Part shown: piece by piece, positions 44,372-52,401 of the stretch
Layout: every line of letters starts with the position of its first letter
Numbering within the stretch: the first letter of the stretch is position 1
From: Haladaptatus paucihalophilus DX253
GTDB taxonomy: Archaea; Halobacteriota; Halobacteria; Halobacteriales; Haladaptataceae
Direction: 5' to 3'
DNA length: 64,000 nucleotides
Assembly: GCF_000376445.1 (NCBI RefSeq)
Contig: NZ_AQXI01000001.1
Span: 2,505,734-2,569,733 of the forward strand
The notes under the pieces: model-generated
The model's input: only the letters and a program-made list of their open reading frames with translations
What the model was told of the DNA's origin: nothing
Databases searched by the model: none
Position numbers and translations under genes: made by a program

Positions 44372-44872
44372 ATGACGTTGTCCGAGGAGGCCCGCGACCG
44401 TCTCGCCGATTTGGTCGAACTCCAACCGACGAAAAACAGCGAACTGCAGGACCGCTGGGGGTTGGAGAGCGGGAGCGAAGTGCACCAGTATCTCGAAAGC
44501 GAACTGAAGGAGTACTACTACCGCGACGAGAACAGCTACATCCGCGCGACGACGGAAGCCAACGACCTCGTGGACGTAGAGCCCGGCATGGTCGCCGACG
44601 ACGAAGACGATGCGCCGAGCGTCGTCCGCGTCCCGACCCTCCAGCGACAGGTGTTCGACGTCGTTCCCGACCCGGACGACCGGTCGGCGAGCGTCGTCTC
44701 CGTCCTGCACAGCGTCCGCGACGAGTTCGATATCGACCCCGACGTGGACGACGTGCGCGCCGCGCTCCAGAGTCTGAAACGAAAGGGCGTCGTCGAGGTC
44801 GTCTACCGGACCGTCCCGACCTTCAAACTCGCCGTCGCCCGCGACGACATCACGGTCGAAGAGTCCGGGTGA
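44372..44872 (+). CDS. DUF5797 family winged-helix protein
   Basis: 166 residues from MTLSEEARDRLADLVELQPT. An N-terminal helix-turn-helix-like part (TKNSELQDRWGLESGSEVHQ) recognises YLESELKEYYYRDENSYIRA. The C-terminal part (VLHSVRDEFDIDPDVDDVRA, LKRKGVVEVVYRTVPTFKLA) looks like a second winged helix. It is likely a DNA-binding protein with unknown target. It is convergent with the DUF5787 gene, one base apart. Confidence 0.8.
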   Translation: MTLSEEARDRLADLVELQPTKNSELQDRWGLESGSEVHQYLESELKEYYYRDENSYIRATTEANDLVDVEPGMVADDEDDAPSVVRVPTLQRQVFDVVPDPDDRSASVVSVLHSVRDEFDIDPDVDDVRAALQSLKRKGVVEVVYRTVPTFKLAVARDDITVEESG

Positions 44873-44873
44873 A

Positions 44874-45917
44874 TCACTCGGCGTCCGACGCCGACTGCCC
44901 CGGACGATAGCGTTCCCGACGCGATTCGAGCAGTCGTTTGCTGGCGTTCCCCGGCCCGCCCTCGATGGGCCATCCTTTCTGCCGCCACGCCGGGGGTTCG
45001 GGTTCGAACGCCGAGCACCGCCCGGAACACTCCCGCGCGGTCTGGTGGCAGGATTTCGCGTCACAGTAGGGCAGTACCAACGCCTCCTCCCGCCGCAGTT
45101 CGAAGTGCCGACAGTCCGGACGCATCGTCCGAGTGTACGTGCGCCATCCCCGTTCGTACGCCCGTTCCGCGATTTCGAGCCGCTTTTTTGCTTTCTCCTC
45201 GGGCGGGACGTACTCGAACCGGGCGGCCGACTGGTCGTACTTCCCGCCGCTTGGTCGTTCGAGGATTCGCGTCCCCGGCGCGTCCACGTCGAGCGTTCGG
45301 GGGTACCACGCCACTGCGGCGTCGTGCCCGTCGAACGTCAGAATCCCCGCCTCGACCGGTACCGATTCGAGCAGTGCCGGTTCGACCGTCTCGCCCGTCG
45401 CATTCGTCGCCACCCACACCTCGTCGGCCAGCGAGAGCGCCACGTCCCGTTCCAACTGCGGTCGCAAGTCGCGGGCCGCGCTGGCGTCCAAGTCCGGTTT
45501 GTTCTCGATGGCGACGATGCGCCGAATCCAGTCCGGGTACTCGTACCGCCGTTTGATTTCGAGGCGGTTGCCTCGCTTTCGCACCTTCAAAATTTCCCGT
45601 TCGTCCGCCTCGTGAATCGTCTCGCGGACGTACCGCCACGGATAGTCGGGGTCGGGGAGGGCGTCCCGGTACCACTCCCACTCGGCGGGAGCGTGTCGAA
45701 CGACGCCGAGCATGTCGCCGTCCAGGCGACGGCGGCCGAAGTCAGCGCGGCGGGCGAACGCGTCTGCATCGACCTCGATGACGACGGTATCCCATCGTCT
45801 GCGCTTCGTTCCGAGTTGTCGGGCGACGAGGACGGCCCGGTCGCCGCCGTCGGGCGGCCACCGTCGCTCGGCCCACCGGCAGGTTCGCAGTTCGAAGACG
45901 AACTCCGATTCGTCCAT
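44874..45917 (-). CDS. DUF5787 family protein, possible PD-(D/E)XK nuclease with cysteine cluster
   Basis: 347 residues from MDESEFVFELRTCRWAERRW. The middle (about 150-215) reads YPDWIRRIVAIENKPDLD and then LRPQLERDVALSLADEVWVA, which fits the acidic-strand/E-X-K/helix core of restriction-like nucleases (ENK at the strand end). A cysteine cluster near the C-terminus, YCDAKSCHQTARECSGRC (CX4CX6CX3C), could bind Fe-S or zinc, as in Cas4/AddB-type nucleases. The family name is DUF5787; the nuclease idea is my inference. Confidence 0.75.
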   Translation of the reverse strand: MDESEFVFELRTCRWAERRWPPDGGDRAVLVARQLGTKRRRWDTVVIEVDADAFARRADFGRRRLDGDMLGVVRHAPAEWEWYRDALPDPDYPWRYVRETIHEADEREILKVRKRGNRLEIKRRYEYPDWIRRIVAIENKPDLDASAARDLRPQLERDVALSLADEVWVATNATGETVEPALLESVPVEAGILTFDGHDAAVAWYPRTLDVDAPGTRILERPSGGKYDQSAARFEYVPPEEKAKKRLEIAERAYERGWRTYTRTMRPDCRHFELRREEALVLPYCDAKSCHQTARECSGRCSAFEPEPPAWRQKGWPIEGGPGNASKRLLESRRERYRPGQSASDAE

Positions 45918-46004
45918 ACGGTACCCTCTCACCCAGCGCTGGTAAGCGATTCGACTACGCAATATCAAAAAATATTTGTTGGAAGATGAGAAAGACGAAT
46001 CCCT

Positions 46005-46020
46005 CTCGTCAACTGACGAG
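46005..46020. promoter_or_regulatory. palindrome before PGF-CTERM gene
   Basis: CTCGTCA-AC-TGACGAG, a 7-bp-arm palindrome, lies 34 bases before the ATG at 46054, at the position expected for TATA/BRE or just upstream. It is a candidate operator. Confidence 0.4.
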
Positions 46021-46053
46021 TAAACCGGTTTCCGTACCGGTACCCCGATATCT

Positions 46054-46752
46054 ATGACCCTACGAAACGCCCTCACGACCCTATTGGTCGTCTCGCTCCT
46101 CGCCGGACCCGCAGCGGCGGGTTCCGCCGGACACGCGGCGAGCACGACCAATCCCGCTGTACAGTCCCCCTCGCTCTTCCAGTCGAACGATGCGAACGGT
46201 ACGGTCTCGTTCAATCGTTCCATCTACGAGGTCGAGCAGGGTGAGACGGTTACGATGAACGTCACGCTGGAGGACTTGGACGCCATGACCGTCCAACTCG
46301 GCGGCGGCGCGATGGACTACAAACTCAATGCGAGCGTCACCGACGGCAACGGCGACGGTACCGTCGTCCTCGTTTTCGACACCGCGAAAGCGGGGAGCGG
46401 CGACGGGTCGGCCCTGACGACGACGGCCGACGCGGACGCGCTCACCGTCAAAAACGAGACGACGGTCGACGGCAAACTCCCCGTGAACATGTACGGAATC
46501 ACCGTCTACGCCGGTACCGGGGACAGCGATCCCACCATCGAATACGGCGGTCTCAACGTCAAAGGGGATGCGACGAACGGGTCGCGGACGACCGCGACGA
46601 ACACCTCGACGACGTACGATGAATCCGGGATGACGACCACCACGTCGAACGACTCCACGACGACCACCGACAGCAGCGGTCAACCCGGCTTCGGCGTCGG
46701 CGTCTCTGTCTTCGCGCTCGCGGCGGTCGCGTTGCTCGCACGGCGGCAATAG
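46054..46752 (+). CDS. secreted surface protein with PGF-CTERM anchor
   Basis: 232 residues. The Sec signal is at 1-22 (LTTLLVVSLLAGPAAAGSAG). A beta-sandwich-like domain follows (VSFNRSIYEVEQGETVTMNV, the BGTF-type surface motif). A Thr/Ser/Asn-rich stalk with many N-X-T sites runs to about 208. It ends GQPGFGVGVSVFALAAVALL and ARRQ: PGF motif, helix, basic tail. Archaeosortase A should process and lipid-anchor it at the cell surface. Ligand or function is unknown. Confidence 0.88.
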   Translation: MTLRNALTTLLVVSLLAGPAAAGSAGHAASTTNPAVQSPSLFQSNDANGTVSFNRSIYEVEQGETVTMNVTLEDLDAMTVQLGGGAMDYKLNASVTDGNGDGTVVLVFDTAKAGSGDGSALTTTADADALTVKNETTVDGKLPVNMYGITVYAGTGDSDPTIEYGGLNVKGDATNGSRTTATNTSTTYDESGMTTTTSNDSTTTTDSSGQPGFGVGVSVFALAAVALLARRQ

Positions 46753-46784
46753 ACCTCGAAAAATCTGCGGTTCGTTTTCTTCGC

Positions 46785-47213
46785 TCAGGCCTCTTCGTAC
46801 TCGTCGAGGAACTCGTCCGCATCCCGGAGGATGTCGCGGGGTCCGTCCTGCGTGATGGTGTTTATCGCCTGCTCGTAGTCGCGCCACTGCAGGTCCCGGT
46901 GTTCGGTCGAGAGTTCCGCGCTGGCCTCGTACGATTTCGCGATGAACAGGTGGACGGTCTTGTGAATCGTCGTCCCGTTCGCCTCGAAGACGTAACTGTA
47001 GTCGTCGCGGAAGCCGTCGAGGAGCCGAAAGTCCTCGATTCCGGCCTCCTCTTTCACCTCCCGTATCGCCGTTTGCTGTAGCTCTTCGTCACCCTCCACG
47101 CCGCCTTTCGGGAACTCCCAATCGCCCGGTCGGCTTTTGAGGAGGAGGTATTCTCGTCGACCGCGGGTATCCCTGAACAGGATCGCACCCGCGCTCGTAG
47201 CGTTAACTGCCAT
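46785..47213 (-). CDS. Nudix hydrolase, diadenosine tetraphosphatase-like
   Basis: 142 residues (MAVNATSAGAILFRDTRGRR). The Nudix box is at about 35-58: GGVEGDEELQQTAIREVKEE and AGIEDF. The opening strand TSAGAILFRD and LKSRPGDWEFPKGGVEGDEE match the Ap4A-hydrolase-like branch. It would degrade dinucleoside polyphosphates or other nucleotides. It is convergent with the PGF-CTERM gene. Confidence 0.88.
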   Translation of the reverse strand: MAVNATSAGAILFRDTRGRREYLLLKSRPGDWEFPKGGVEGDEELQQTAIREVKEEAGIEDFRLLDGFRDDYSYVFEANGTTIHKTVHLFIAKSYEASAELSTEHRDLQWRDYEQAINTITQDGPRDILRDADEFLDEYEEA

Positions 47214-47405
47214 TGTGTTCAGTTACGAGGTTAGCCATTAAAGGAATGTCGAACCAATACGGGCGTTTTCGTGCCACCAGCCCGCTCCGTTTTGAATTCC
47301 TCGTGATAGTTCGTTGGTGAATGTCGAATCTCCTGCGGAGTAATCCCTCGGGCCGGAAGCAGACGTTTTACGTAGAAGGATTGTGTACTGCCTACAGAGC
47401 TAGCC

Positions 47406-47738
47406 ATGACCTTCATCACGAAAATACTACTCCAGAGCGGGAACCGTCCCGTTCTCGACAGCGTGGTATCCGACATTCGCTCGCTGGCCGGACGAAAAGG
47501 GGCCGACCTTCGCGGACCGCATTCGGACCCGCCGGAGCGACACCGCGTACCGCAGTACAAGACGCTCTCCGGCGACGAAGGGCGACAGTTCCGAAGCTGG
47601 GATTACACCGTCTACACCCGACGACTGGAGATCGTCGGTCACAACGACGTCTCCCGCCGCGTCGCCCAGATGGACTTCCCGCCGGGAATCCGCGTCGAGG
47701 TCGAACTCGAACAGATTCAGGGCATGGGGAAAGCCTGA
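47406..47738 (+). CDS. uS10/S10-like protein
   Basis: 110 residues (MTFITKILLQSGNRPVLDSV). The S10 fold pattern is visible: an N-terminal strand-helix (TKILLQSGNRPVLDSVVSDI), then RGPHSDPPERHRVPQYKTLS (the S10-type loop) and YTVYTRRLEIVGHNDVSRRV. The C-terminus PPGIRVEVELEQI is close to canonical uS10. No ribosomal operon is nearby, so it may be a paralogue rather than the ribosomal gene. A GTTTTACG box near 47362 fits the start. Confidence 0.75.
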   Translation: MTFITKILLQSGNRPVLDSVVSDIRSLAGRKGADLRGPHSDPPERHRVPQYKTLSGDEGRQFRSWDYTVYTRRLEIVGHNDVSRRVAQMDFPPGIRVEVELEQIQGMGKA

Positions 47739-47816
47739 CCGCCGCTCGTTTCTTCTCTCTTCCGGAATTCGAAAAACACGTGGTTCAGCGACCGCTCGGT
47801 TCACGACCGTCAGTTT

Positions 47817-48263
47817 TCATGGCCGACTGACGGTCGTGTCGAGAAGTCCGAGACGGCTGCTGAACACCGTCGCGTCCCGCGCAAATTCGTATCTCGTCCG
47901 TTCCCGTAGCGTCCCTTTGGTGAACACGTAGGAGGCACCGGCGACGCTTCCGGTTCCTCTGTCGTACCGAATCGCGTAGCCGTTGTAGTCGTCTGGTTGC
48001 GATATTTCGGCCGCCTCACCGCCGCCGGGGAGGGAGAGCATCCGCACGGTTATCGACGCCGGGAGCAGCGAGACGACGCGGAACCGCGCGTCCGCCACGT
48101 AGTCGTCGAAGTACACTAGTACTTCCCGCCCGTCCTGTGCTGCCGCTGTCCCCACCCCTGCAACGCCGAGTCCGACCGCACCCGCCGCGAGCAGTCCTTT
48201 CTTCATGAACTCCCGACGCGAATCGCTCGGGTTCGGGAGTTCTATAGCATCGTTCGATTCCAT
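47817..48263 (-). CDS. Tat-exported protein of unknown function
   Basis: 148 residues. The Tat signal SRREFMKKGLLAAGAVGLGV ends at AAAQ, with cleavage near residue 43. The mature part is a beta-rich domain of about 105 residues (VLVYFDDYVADARFRVVSLL, YNGYAIRYDRGTGSVAGASY). No family is recognised. It is exported folded, as is usual in haloarchaea. Confidence 0.75.
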   Translation of the reverse strand: MESNDAIELPNPSDSRREFMKKGLLAAGAVGLGVAGVGTAAAQDGREVLVYFDDYVADARFRVVSLLPASITVRMLSLPGGGEAAEISQPDDYNGYAIRYDRGTGSVAGASYVFTKGTLRERTRYEFARDATVFSSRLGLLDTTVSRP

Positions 48264-48435
48264 CGTTCCGTACCCCCCGTGGTACGCACTCGTAGGGAGG
48301 CGTCTCGCGGGGATAAAGCGGACGTAAGCGGCGGGTTACGGAGTAACCCGACGTAACTGACTCCGCGGCGCGGCCGACGTCCCGGTGCAACCGGCATCCT
48401 GTCGCGACCGACGTCCGTCGAACCGCGGACCGTGA

Positions 48436-48696
48436 TTACTCCCCGTCGAGCGCTTCGACGAAGGCTGCCCGTCCGACGTGCTCGTTCGCGTCGAACTCCT
48501 CGACTCGAAGCCGGACGCGCTCGTCGACGGCGTTCGACGGCGCTCCCTCGACGTGAAGGATGGTGTCGCCGACACGTGCGGTCGCGGTCCCGTTGCGGTG
48601 GCCGGTGAGGTAGACGTCTATCTCCTCGCCCGCTTCGAACTCGGGTTTGTTCGTCCGGAACGACCACCCGGCGAGATACTTGTCGAGGAGGCTCAT
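48436..48696 (-). CDS. DUF7513-like small protein (TRAM-like)
   Basis: 86 residues from MSLLDKYLAGWSFRTNKPEF. The strands EEIDVYLTGHRNGTATARVG and DTILHVEGAPSNAVDERVRL suggest an OB/TRAM-type beta-barrel. It starts within the end of the NhaC gene (48693-48696, ATGA) and is likely translated from the same message. Function is unknown. The long frame reading on to 49953 is the antiporter's shadow. Confidence 0.7.
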   Translation of the reverse strand: MSLLDKYLAGWSFRTNKPEFEAGEEIDVYLTGHRNGTATARVGDTILHVEGAPSNAVDERVRLRVEEFDANEHVGRAAFVEALDGE

Positions 48697-50264
48697 ACCC
48701 GCGCCACCTCCTCTGCGCGGCGGTCGGAAACGTACTCCAGTCCGAACCCGGTCAGGGCCGATATCAGGAACACGCCGAACAGGAACCAGCCGTGGAAGAC
48801 GAACGGCCAGACCTCCGCGGGGTTGACGACCATCGACCGGGTGAACCAGCCGAACTGGTCGCTTCCAACGAGTTGAATCATCGTGGCGTAGCCGACCAAG
48901 ACGCCGCCGCCCCACGGGAAGATGTAGCCCATCGCGGAACTGTTGGCGTCGAGGATGTTCGCGCGGCGGTAGCCGTTGACGTTGAACCGCTTGCCGATGC
49001 GGGCGACGTAGGGTGCGATGGCGATTTCCGCGGCGGTGTTGATGGTTATCATCGCATTGACGCCCGCCGTGCCGAGGACCATCGTGGTCTCCGCACGTCG
49101 GACGTTCGTCGCGACGACGTTCAATAGCCAGTTCTGGAGCGCCTCGAAGCCGCCGCCGCGGATCATTATCTGTGCACCCGCGACGATGAGCAGGGTCAAG
49201 ACGATGAGCGGGAAGAACCCGGACGCGCCGCTGTAGAGGCTTCCGCCGACCGTCCCCGCGTTGTCGGCGTTCACGGCGACGGTCTGCACGAACGGCAGGA
49301 AGCCGAAGGTGCTCGCGAGCGGACCGTTGTTCGGTGCGTAGAACACCAACATCTTCTGAATCGGCGCGAGGCCGGTGACGACGTTGACGATGACCGCGAA
49401 CACGAGTCCCCACGAAATCGCCTCGACGATGTGACGACCCGAGATGGCCGTCACGATGACGATACCCATCGAGACGAGGTGGATGAGGCCGATGGGGTTG
49501 CTGTCCAACGAGACGTCGGCGGCGATGTTCGCCCCGTCCATCATCATCCCGGCGACGACGTAGCCGACCAGCGCGAACACCGCCGCGGTGAGCGCGTACT
49601 TGAACCGGGAGGCGACGACGCCGCCGATGTCCGAATCCTGCGTCACAGCGCTCACGATGGTCGTGTCGCTGACCGGTGCGAGGTTGTCGCCGAACACCGC
49701 GCCCGACAGTATCGCGCCGAACATCAACACCGGGTTCGCGCCGACGACGAGACCGGCCGGGAAGAACAGGCCGGTAAACGCGATGGTCGTCCCGTACCCC
49801 GTGCCGATGCCCGTCGCCAACAGCGCCGCGAGGATGAACGTCGCCGCCGGGAACAGCGACGCGCCGACGTGCAACGCGTCCGCGGCCCAGACGAGTCCTT
49901 GGACGAACCCGCCGTCCTGTAACACTTGCGCGAACATGCCCGCCCAGAGCCACGCGACGATGGCCGTCGCCGCCACGCGCTGGGTCATCCCCTCGAAGAT
50001 GGTGTTGGCGTAGGTTTTCCAGTCGCCCTTTGCGAAGAACATCCCGATGATAAGCGAGACGAGCATCCCCACGACGAGGCCCGAGGTGCTCCCGACGCCG
50101 AGGAAACCGCTCTGGAACACGGCCCAGACGATGAACAAGCCGATGGGTAGCGCGCTCATCGCCGTCCCGCCGTAGAACTCGATGCGAGACTCGTGTCGTG
50201 CGTGTTCTGCTTGCGCTAACTCCTCTTCGACTTCTTCGTCACGCTCGTCAGTTGGCGAACTCAT
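48693..50264 (-). CDS. nhaC: Na+/H+ antiporter, NhaC family
   Basis: 523 residues. The N-terminus is a charged cytoplasmic tail (MSSPTDERDEEVEEELAQAE), followed by about twelve hydrophobic helices. The NhaC signature GAVFGDNLAPVSDTTIVSA is at about 187-205, with the proton-path acid in GIGTGYGTTIAFTGLFFPAG. The C-terminal GYIFPWGGGVLVGYATMIQL is conserved as well. It would expel Na+ for protons. It is the first gene of an operon with the DUF7513-like gene; a palindrome sits at its transcription start. Confidence 0.9.
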   Translation of the reverse strand: MSSPTDERDEEVEEELAQAEHARHESRIEFYGGTAMSALPIGLFIVWAVFQSGFLGVGSTSGLVVGMLVSLIIGMFFAKGDWKTYANTIFEGMTQRVAATAIVAWLWAGMFAQVLQDGGFVQGLVWAADALHVGASLFPAATFILAALLATGIGTGYGTTIAFTGLFFPAGLVVGANPVLMFGAILSGAVFGDNLAPVSDTTIVSAVTQDSDIGGVVASRFKYALTAAVFALVGYVVAGMMMDGANIAADVSLDSNPIGLIHLVSMGIVIVTAISGRHIVEAISWGLVFAVIVNVVTGLAPIQKMLVFYAPNNGPLASTFGFLPFVQTVAVNADNAGTVGGSLYSGASGFFPLIVLTLLIVAGAQIMIRGGGFEALQNWLLNVVATNVRRAETTMVLGTAGVNAMITINTAAEIAIAPYVARIGKRFNVNGYRRANILDANSSAMGYIFPWGGGVLVGYATMIQLVGSDQFGWFTRSMVVNPAEVWPFVFHGWFLFGVFLISALTGFGLEYVSDRRAEEVARV

Positions 50265-50276
50265 TCATATTACCTC

Positions 50277-50291
50277 TGACACCCTGTGTCA
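50277..50291. promoter_or_regulatory. palindrome at nhaC transcription start
   Basis: TGACAC-CCT-GTGTCA (6-bp arms, 3-base spacer). The minus-strand TATA (CTTTTATA, 50306-50313) puts initiation near 50284, inside it. A TGACAG half-like element lies about 35 bases farther out. It is a likely repressor operator. Confidence 0.5.
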
Positions 50292-50424
50292 AGCAACCGC
50301 GATGGTATAAAAGTAGTCCGCAAAAATTGACAGACAGCGGCGTTTCTGTGCAAAACAGTCACTAAATTTTCAATTCTGCGCGCGAGTCTAAGAACGAAAT
50401 TCGACGGCTGGCCGCTTTTCGAGT

Positions 50425-50432
50425 ATTTAAGG
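50425..50432 (+). promoter_or_regulatory. TATA box of M20 amidohydrolase gene
   Basis: TATTTAAG is 26 bases before the ATG at 50456, giving a leaderless transcript. Confidence 0.6.
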
Positions 50433-50455
50433 CCCCGCCCGCCGTCCACCTCGCC

Positions 50456-51739
50456 ATGAGTCAACAGACCAGCCGCGATAGACTCGTCTCGCTTCGACGT
50501 GACCTCCACCGCCACCCGGAACCGGCGTGGCGCGAGTTCTACACCACCTCTCGAATCGTAGACGAACTCGAATCCATCGGCGTGGACGAACTGTACGTCG
50601 GTCCCGAGGTGCTCGCACAGGAGGAGCGCATGTCGGTCCCGGACGACGACGAACTCGAAACGTGGTACGAACAGGCGCGCGAAGCGGGTGCACGCGAGGA
50701 CGTCCTCGAACGACTCGACGGCGGCAACACGGGCGCTATCGCGGTGCTCGACCGCGGCGAGGGTCCGACCGTCGCCCTCCGCGTGGACATCGACGGCCTG
50801 CTCCGCGAGGAATCGACCGACGAGGACCACGTTCCCGCCGCTGAAGGGTTCCGCTCCGAGCACGCGGGCGCGATGCACGCGTGCGGGCACGACTCGCACA
50901 TCACGATGGGAATCGGCGTCTTGGAAGCCATCAAGGACAGCGACTTCGAGGGAACGTTCAAGGTCCTCTTCCAGCCCGGCGAGGAGATGGTCGCCGGTGG
51001 CAAGCCGATGGCCAAGAGCGGCCATCTGGACGACGTGGACTACCTCCTCGCGGTTCACATCGGCCTCGACCACCCGACCGGCGAGGTGGTCGCGGGCGTC
51101 GATGGGTTCCTCGCGGTGGACCACTTCCTCGCGGAGTTCACCGGCCAACCGGCCCACGCTGGCGGTCAGCCGAACGCGGGCGAGAACGCGATTCAGGCGA
51201 TGGCGACGGCCATCCAGAACCTCTACGCCATCCCGCGCCACGAGGACGGTCCGACGCGCATCAACGCGGGGCAGGTCGGCGGCGGAACGGCCACGAACAT
51301 CATCCCGGAGCAGGCGTTCATCGACGGCGAAGTCCGCGGCGAGACGACCGAACTCAAGGACTACATGAAAGAGCGCGCGGAGCGCGTCCTCGAAAACGCG
51401 GCGACGATGCACGGTTGTTCCGTCGAACTGAGCGCGGAAGGGGAAGCGCCGAGCGCCGAGAGCGACGAGGGATTGGTCGAAATCGTCCACGACGTGTCCC
51501 TGAACACGAGCGGCGTCGAGAACCCGATTCGCCGCGACACGCTCGGCGGGAGCGAGGACGCCACGTATCTGATGCAGGAGGTCCAAGGGAACGGCGGTCT
51601 CGCGGCCTACGTCGGCGTCGGAACCGACCACCCCGGTGGCCACCACACCGCGACCTTCGACGTGGACGAGGACAGCCTCCAAATCGGCGTAGACCTCCTC
51701 TCGACATCTATCACCGAAATCGCACAGCAACGTCCGTAG
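50456..51739 (+). CDS. M20 family amidohydrolase (AbgB/IAA-amino-acid hydrolase-like)
   Basis: 427 residues. It starts MSQQTSRDRLVSLRRDLHRH with the family's RRDLHRHPEPAWREF. The metal-site motifs are MHACGHDSHITMG, LFQPGEEMVAGG and a late GTDHPGGHHTATFD. The lid domain has AEFTGQPAHAGGQPNAGENA. It would split an N-acyl amino acid or folate-type conjugate in the cytoplasm; the substrate is not predictable. It is divergent from nhaC. Confidence 0.9.
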   Translation: MSQQTSRDRLVSLRRDLHRHPEPAWREFYTTSRIVDELESIGVDELYVGPEVLAQEERMSVPDDDELETWYEQAREAGAREDVLERLDGGNTGAIAVLDRGEGPTVALRVDIDGLLREESTDEDHVPAAEGFRSEHAGAMHACGHDSHITMGIGVLEAIKDSDFEGTFKVLFQPGEEMVAGGKPMAKSGHLDDVDYLLAVHIGLDHPTGEVVAGVDGFLAVDHFLAEFTGQPAHAGGQPNAGENAIQAMATAIQNLYAIPRHEDGPTRINAGQVGGGTATNIIPEQAFIDGEVRGETTELKDYMKERAERVLENAATMHGCSVELSAEGEAPSAESDEGLVEIVHDVSLNTSGVENPIRRDTLGGSEDATYLMQEVQGNGGLAAYVGVGTDHPGGHHTATFDVDEDSLQIGVDLLSTSITEIAQQRP

Positions 51740-51840
51740 TTGGTGCAACAACGACGGTAGTGTGCGGATTTCCACGCTGCCGATACCTGTTCCTCAGACT
51801 GTGATTACGTTCCACCAACCGTTTCAATTGAACACGGTAA

Positions 51841-51850
51841 TTTTTATAAG
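51841..51850 (+). promoter_or_regulatory. TATA box of HalOD1 gene
   Basis: TTTTTATAAG stands 62 bases before the ATG at 51912, implying a short leader of about 35-40 bases. Confidence 0.5.
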
Positions 51851-51911
51851 CACCCGTCACAACCGTCTAAGTAGATTCGAACAGTATTGCAGTGTTCGAG
51901 AGGTACAACCT

Positions 51912-52229
51912 ATGAACGGGAACATCAACGACAGCAACGACGGTGCAGTTATCACGAGTTCAGCGCAGACGAACCAGTACACTATCTACGCCGACGGGGA
52001 ACAACTCAGTACCGCGGTCGTCATGGCACTTACGGATATTACCGGGGGAGACCCCAGCGACATCGGGGTACCGCTATACGACGTCATCGACCCCGACGCG
52101 CTCGACAATCTATTTAGCGACAAACACGACGGGTCGCCTCGAACGGGTGGAAAAGTCGTCTTCACCATCCTCGACTACGAAGTGACCGTCCAGAGCTACG
52201 GCGAGATTGTTATTCGAGAACAGGAATAA
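51912..52229 (+). CDS. stand-alone HalOD1 domain protein, second copy
   Basis: 105 residues from MNGNINDSNDGAVITSSAQT. HalOD1 covers about 22-102: LSTAVVMALTDITGGDPSDI, VPLYDVIDPDALDNLFSDKH and KVVFTILDYEVTVQSYGEIV. It is built like the copy at 8448 but differs in sequence. No partner gene is near. A T-rich stretch (CTCTTTTTTCC near 52240) just after the stop may be its terminator. Confidence 0.8.
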   Translation: MNGNINDSNDGAVITSSAQTNQYTIYADGEQLSTAVVMALTDITGGDPSDIGVPLYDVIDPDALDNLFSDKHDGSPRTGGKVVFTILDYEVTVQSYGEIVIREQE

Positions 52230-52401
52230 CGACTCTCCTCTTTTTTCCGTTCGTTGCCGTTCCCTTCGACTTTTCATCCTCCCGGCCATGCTAAGACATA
52301 GCTTACCATACAACCATCGCGGTGACGTATCCGTCTGCAGTCTTTCACACACCGAACAATATCACCCAGCCATGGAAGATGGACCGGATGGGTGACCGAG
52401 T

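Noticed and set aside
43463-45064. 533-residue version of the enoyl-CoA hydratase
   Set aside because: The extra N-terminal half is the complement of DUF5797 and lacks crotonase features; the family start is the ATG at 44239.
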